Shown piece by piece: positions 14,346 to 14,913 of a stretch of DNA of 14,913 nucleotides. The stretch is from an uncultured cyanobacterium (lineage in GTDB: Bacteria; Cyanobacteriota; Cyanobacteriia; Cyanobacteriales; Chroococcidiopsidaceae), in the NCBI GenBank assembly GCA_946221495.1, contig CAMIFA010000131.1, positions 1 through 14,913 on the forward strand, read 5' to 3'. A program made the translations under genes and the position numbers. How positions within the stretch are numbered: position 1 is the stretch's first letter; each line of letters opens with the position of its first letter. The notes under the pieces are model-generated. The model had not been told where the DNA came from. It was given only the letters and a program-made list of their open reading frames with translations, and did not search any database.

Positions 14346-14849
14346 ATGATTGAAATGAAAGTGGCTGGCATTGCAATAGATGCCGTAAACCGCAGCCCGA
14401 TCGTACTTCTAAAAGATGGTACGGATCGACGGGCGCTGCCGATCTATATAAATCAAGACCAAGCAAAAGCAATTATTGGGGCGCTAGAAAACCACAAGCC
14501 GCCGCGACCTCTAACCCATGACTTGCTGACAAATATCTTAGAAGTATGGGAAATGACTCTGGAGCGTGTGGTTATTCATTCAATCCAAGATGGGACATTT
14601 TATGCGGTTTTGACTGTCAGCCAGGGAGAAGCCAAGAAAGAAATTGATGCCCGTCCTAGTGATGCGATCGCGATCGCTCTGCGTACCAATAGCCCAATCT
14701 GGGTAATGGAAGAAGTTCTCGCCGATGCCTCTATTCCTGTTGATCGCGATGCTGATGAAGCAGAACAGCGAGCCTTCCGAGAGTTCCTAGCTAATCTGCG
14801 ACCAGAAGATTTAATTCAAGGAGGAGGGTTTAGCACTGGGGAAGCTTAG
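14346..14849 (+). CDS. Bifunctional nuclease family protein (DUF151)
   Basis: The 167-residue protein is a DUF151/BFN domain protein. The family is named from a plant member reported to have DNase and RNase activity. In bacteria the role is poorly known. Characteristic segments are MKVAGIAIDAV, VLLKDGTDRRALPIYI (about residue 20), the LTHDLLTNIL helix, and IDARPSDAIAIALRTNSPIW (about 100-119). The acidic tail (DADEAEQRAFREFLANLRPE) has the form of the UVR-like end seen in cyanobacterial members. Starting at the ATG at 14346 gives an N-terminus right at the domain start. The gene is divergent from ribE. Confidence 0.93.
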   Translation: MIEMKVAGIAIDAVNRSPIVLLKDGTDRRALPIYINQDQAKAIIGALENHKPPRPLTHDLLTNILEVWEMTLERVVIHSIQDGTFYAVLTVSQGEAKKEIDARPSDAIAIALRTNSPIWVMEEVLADASIPVDRDADEAEQRAFREFLANLRPEDLIQGGGFSTGEA

Positions 14850-14882
14850 AAATAGTTATGAGTTCTTACAAACTTTGCTCAA

Positions 14883-14897
14883 CGGGGGGAACCCCCG
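14883..14897 (+). repeat. Short GC-rich hairpin after the nuclease gene
   Basis: CGGGGG (14883-14888) pairs with CCCCCG (14892-14897) around a GAA loop, 34 bases after the stop codon. It could end the transcript, but no T run follows in the 16 bases left before the window edge. It may equally be part of a dispersed repeat that continues beyond the window. Confidence 0.35.
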
Positions 14898-14913
14898 CAC
14901 GCACGCCAGTTTC

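Overview
This window is chromosomal DNA of a cyanobacterium. The evidence is many copies of the HIP1 octamer GCGATCGC (for example 858-865 and 2868-2875, and often after about 5490), a Ycf49 (DUF2499) gene paired with a DUF3593 gene, a CsaB-type pyruvyl transferase, a bifunctional nuclease divergent from ribE, and heptameric short tandem repeats. The tendency to carry small palindromic repeats, mobile elements and pseudogenes fits a large-genome lineage (Chroococcidiopsis- or Nostocales-like) better than a picocyanobacterium. The genus cannot be fixed from sequence alone.

Left third (1-4977): a decayed metal-homeostasis neighbourhood. A WD40-repeat gene is broken by a 26-bp palindromic insertion and loses its 3' end at about 798. 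There it is fused tail-to-tail to a truncated FAD/NAD(P)-binding oxidoreductase gene, which also carries an amber codon and a one-base frameshift but keeps a good Fur/Zur-type operator upstream. An intact Crp/Fnr regulator follows (1731-2318). Beyond it are the 3' part of a Mn/Zn-type ABC permease and a 38-codon piece of its ATPase, separated by a 1.78-kb segment. That segment (3025-4801) is bounded by GGGCGTGTC inverted ends with TA on each side. It carries no transposase, lacks HIP1, and holds one gene for an unrecognised membrane-anchored protein with four C...C modules. It is the best candidate for something undescribed.

Middle (4978-10099): mostly housekeeping. hisA, a DUF3593 gene and ycf49 form a tight minus-strand operon. 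csaB reads divergently and overlaps a frameshifted GrpB-family pseudogene at its 3' end. pgeF and birA are divergent neighbours with close starts.

Right third (10100-14913): a GGAGACA repeat, an exported M23 peptidase whose HxH motif reads NxH, a secreted GlcG/HbpS-like protein, a dead IS6-family element with intact 17-bp inverted repeats, a GC-rich double hairpin, then ribE (minus) divergent from a DUF151 bifunctional nuclease gene (plus). No tRNA, rRNA, CRISPR array or recognisable riboswitch was seen.

Taken together, intact core-metabolism genes (histidine, riboflavin, biotin loading, cell-wall upkeep) alternate with patches where small repeats and transposons have inactivated accessory genes. 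The lost functions cluster around metal uptake, which suggests this copy of the transport system is dispensable here.
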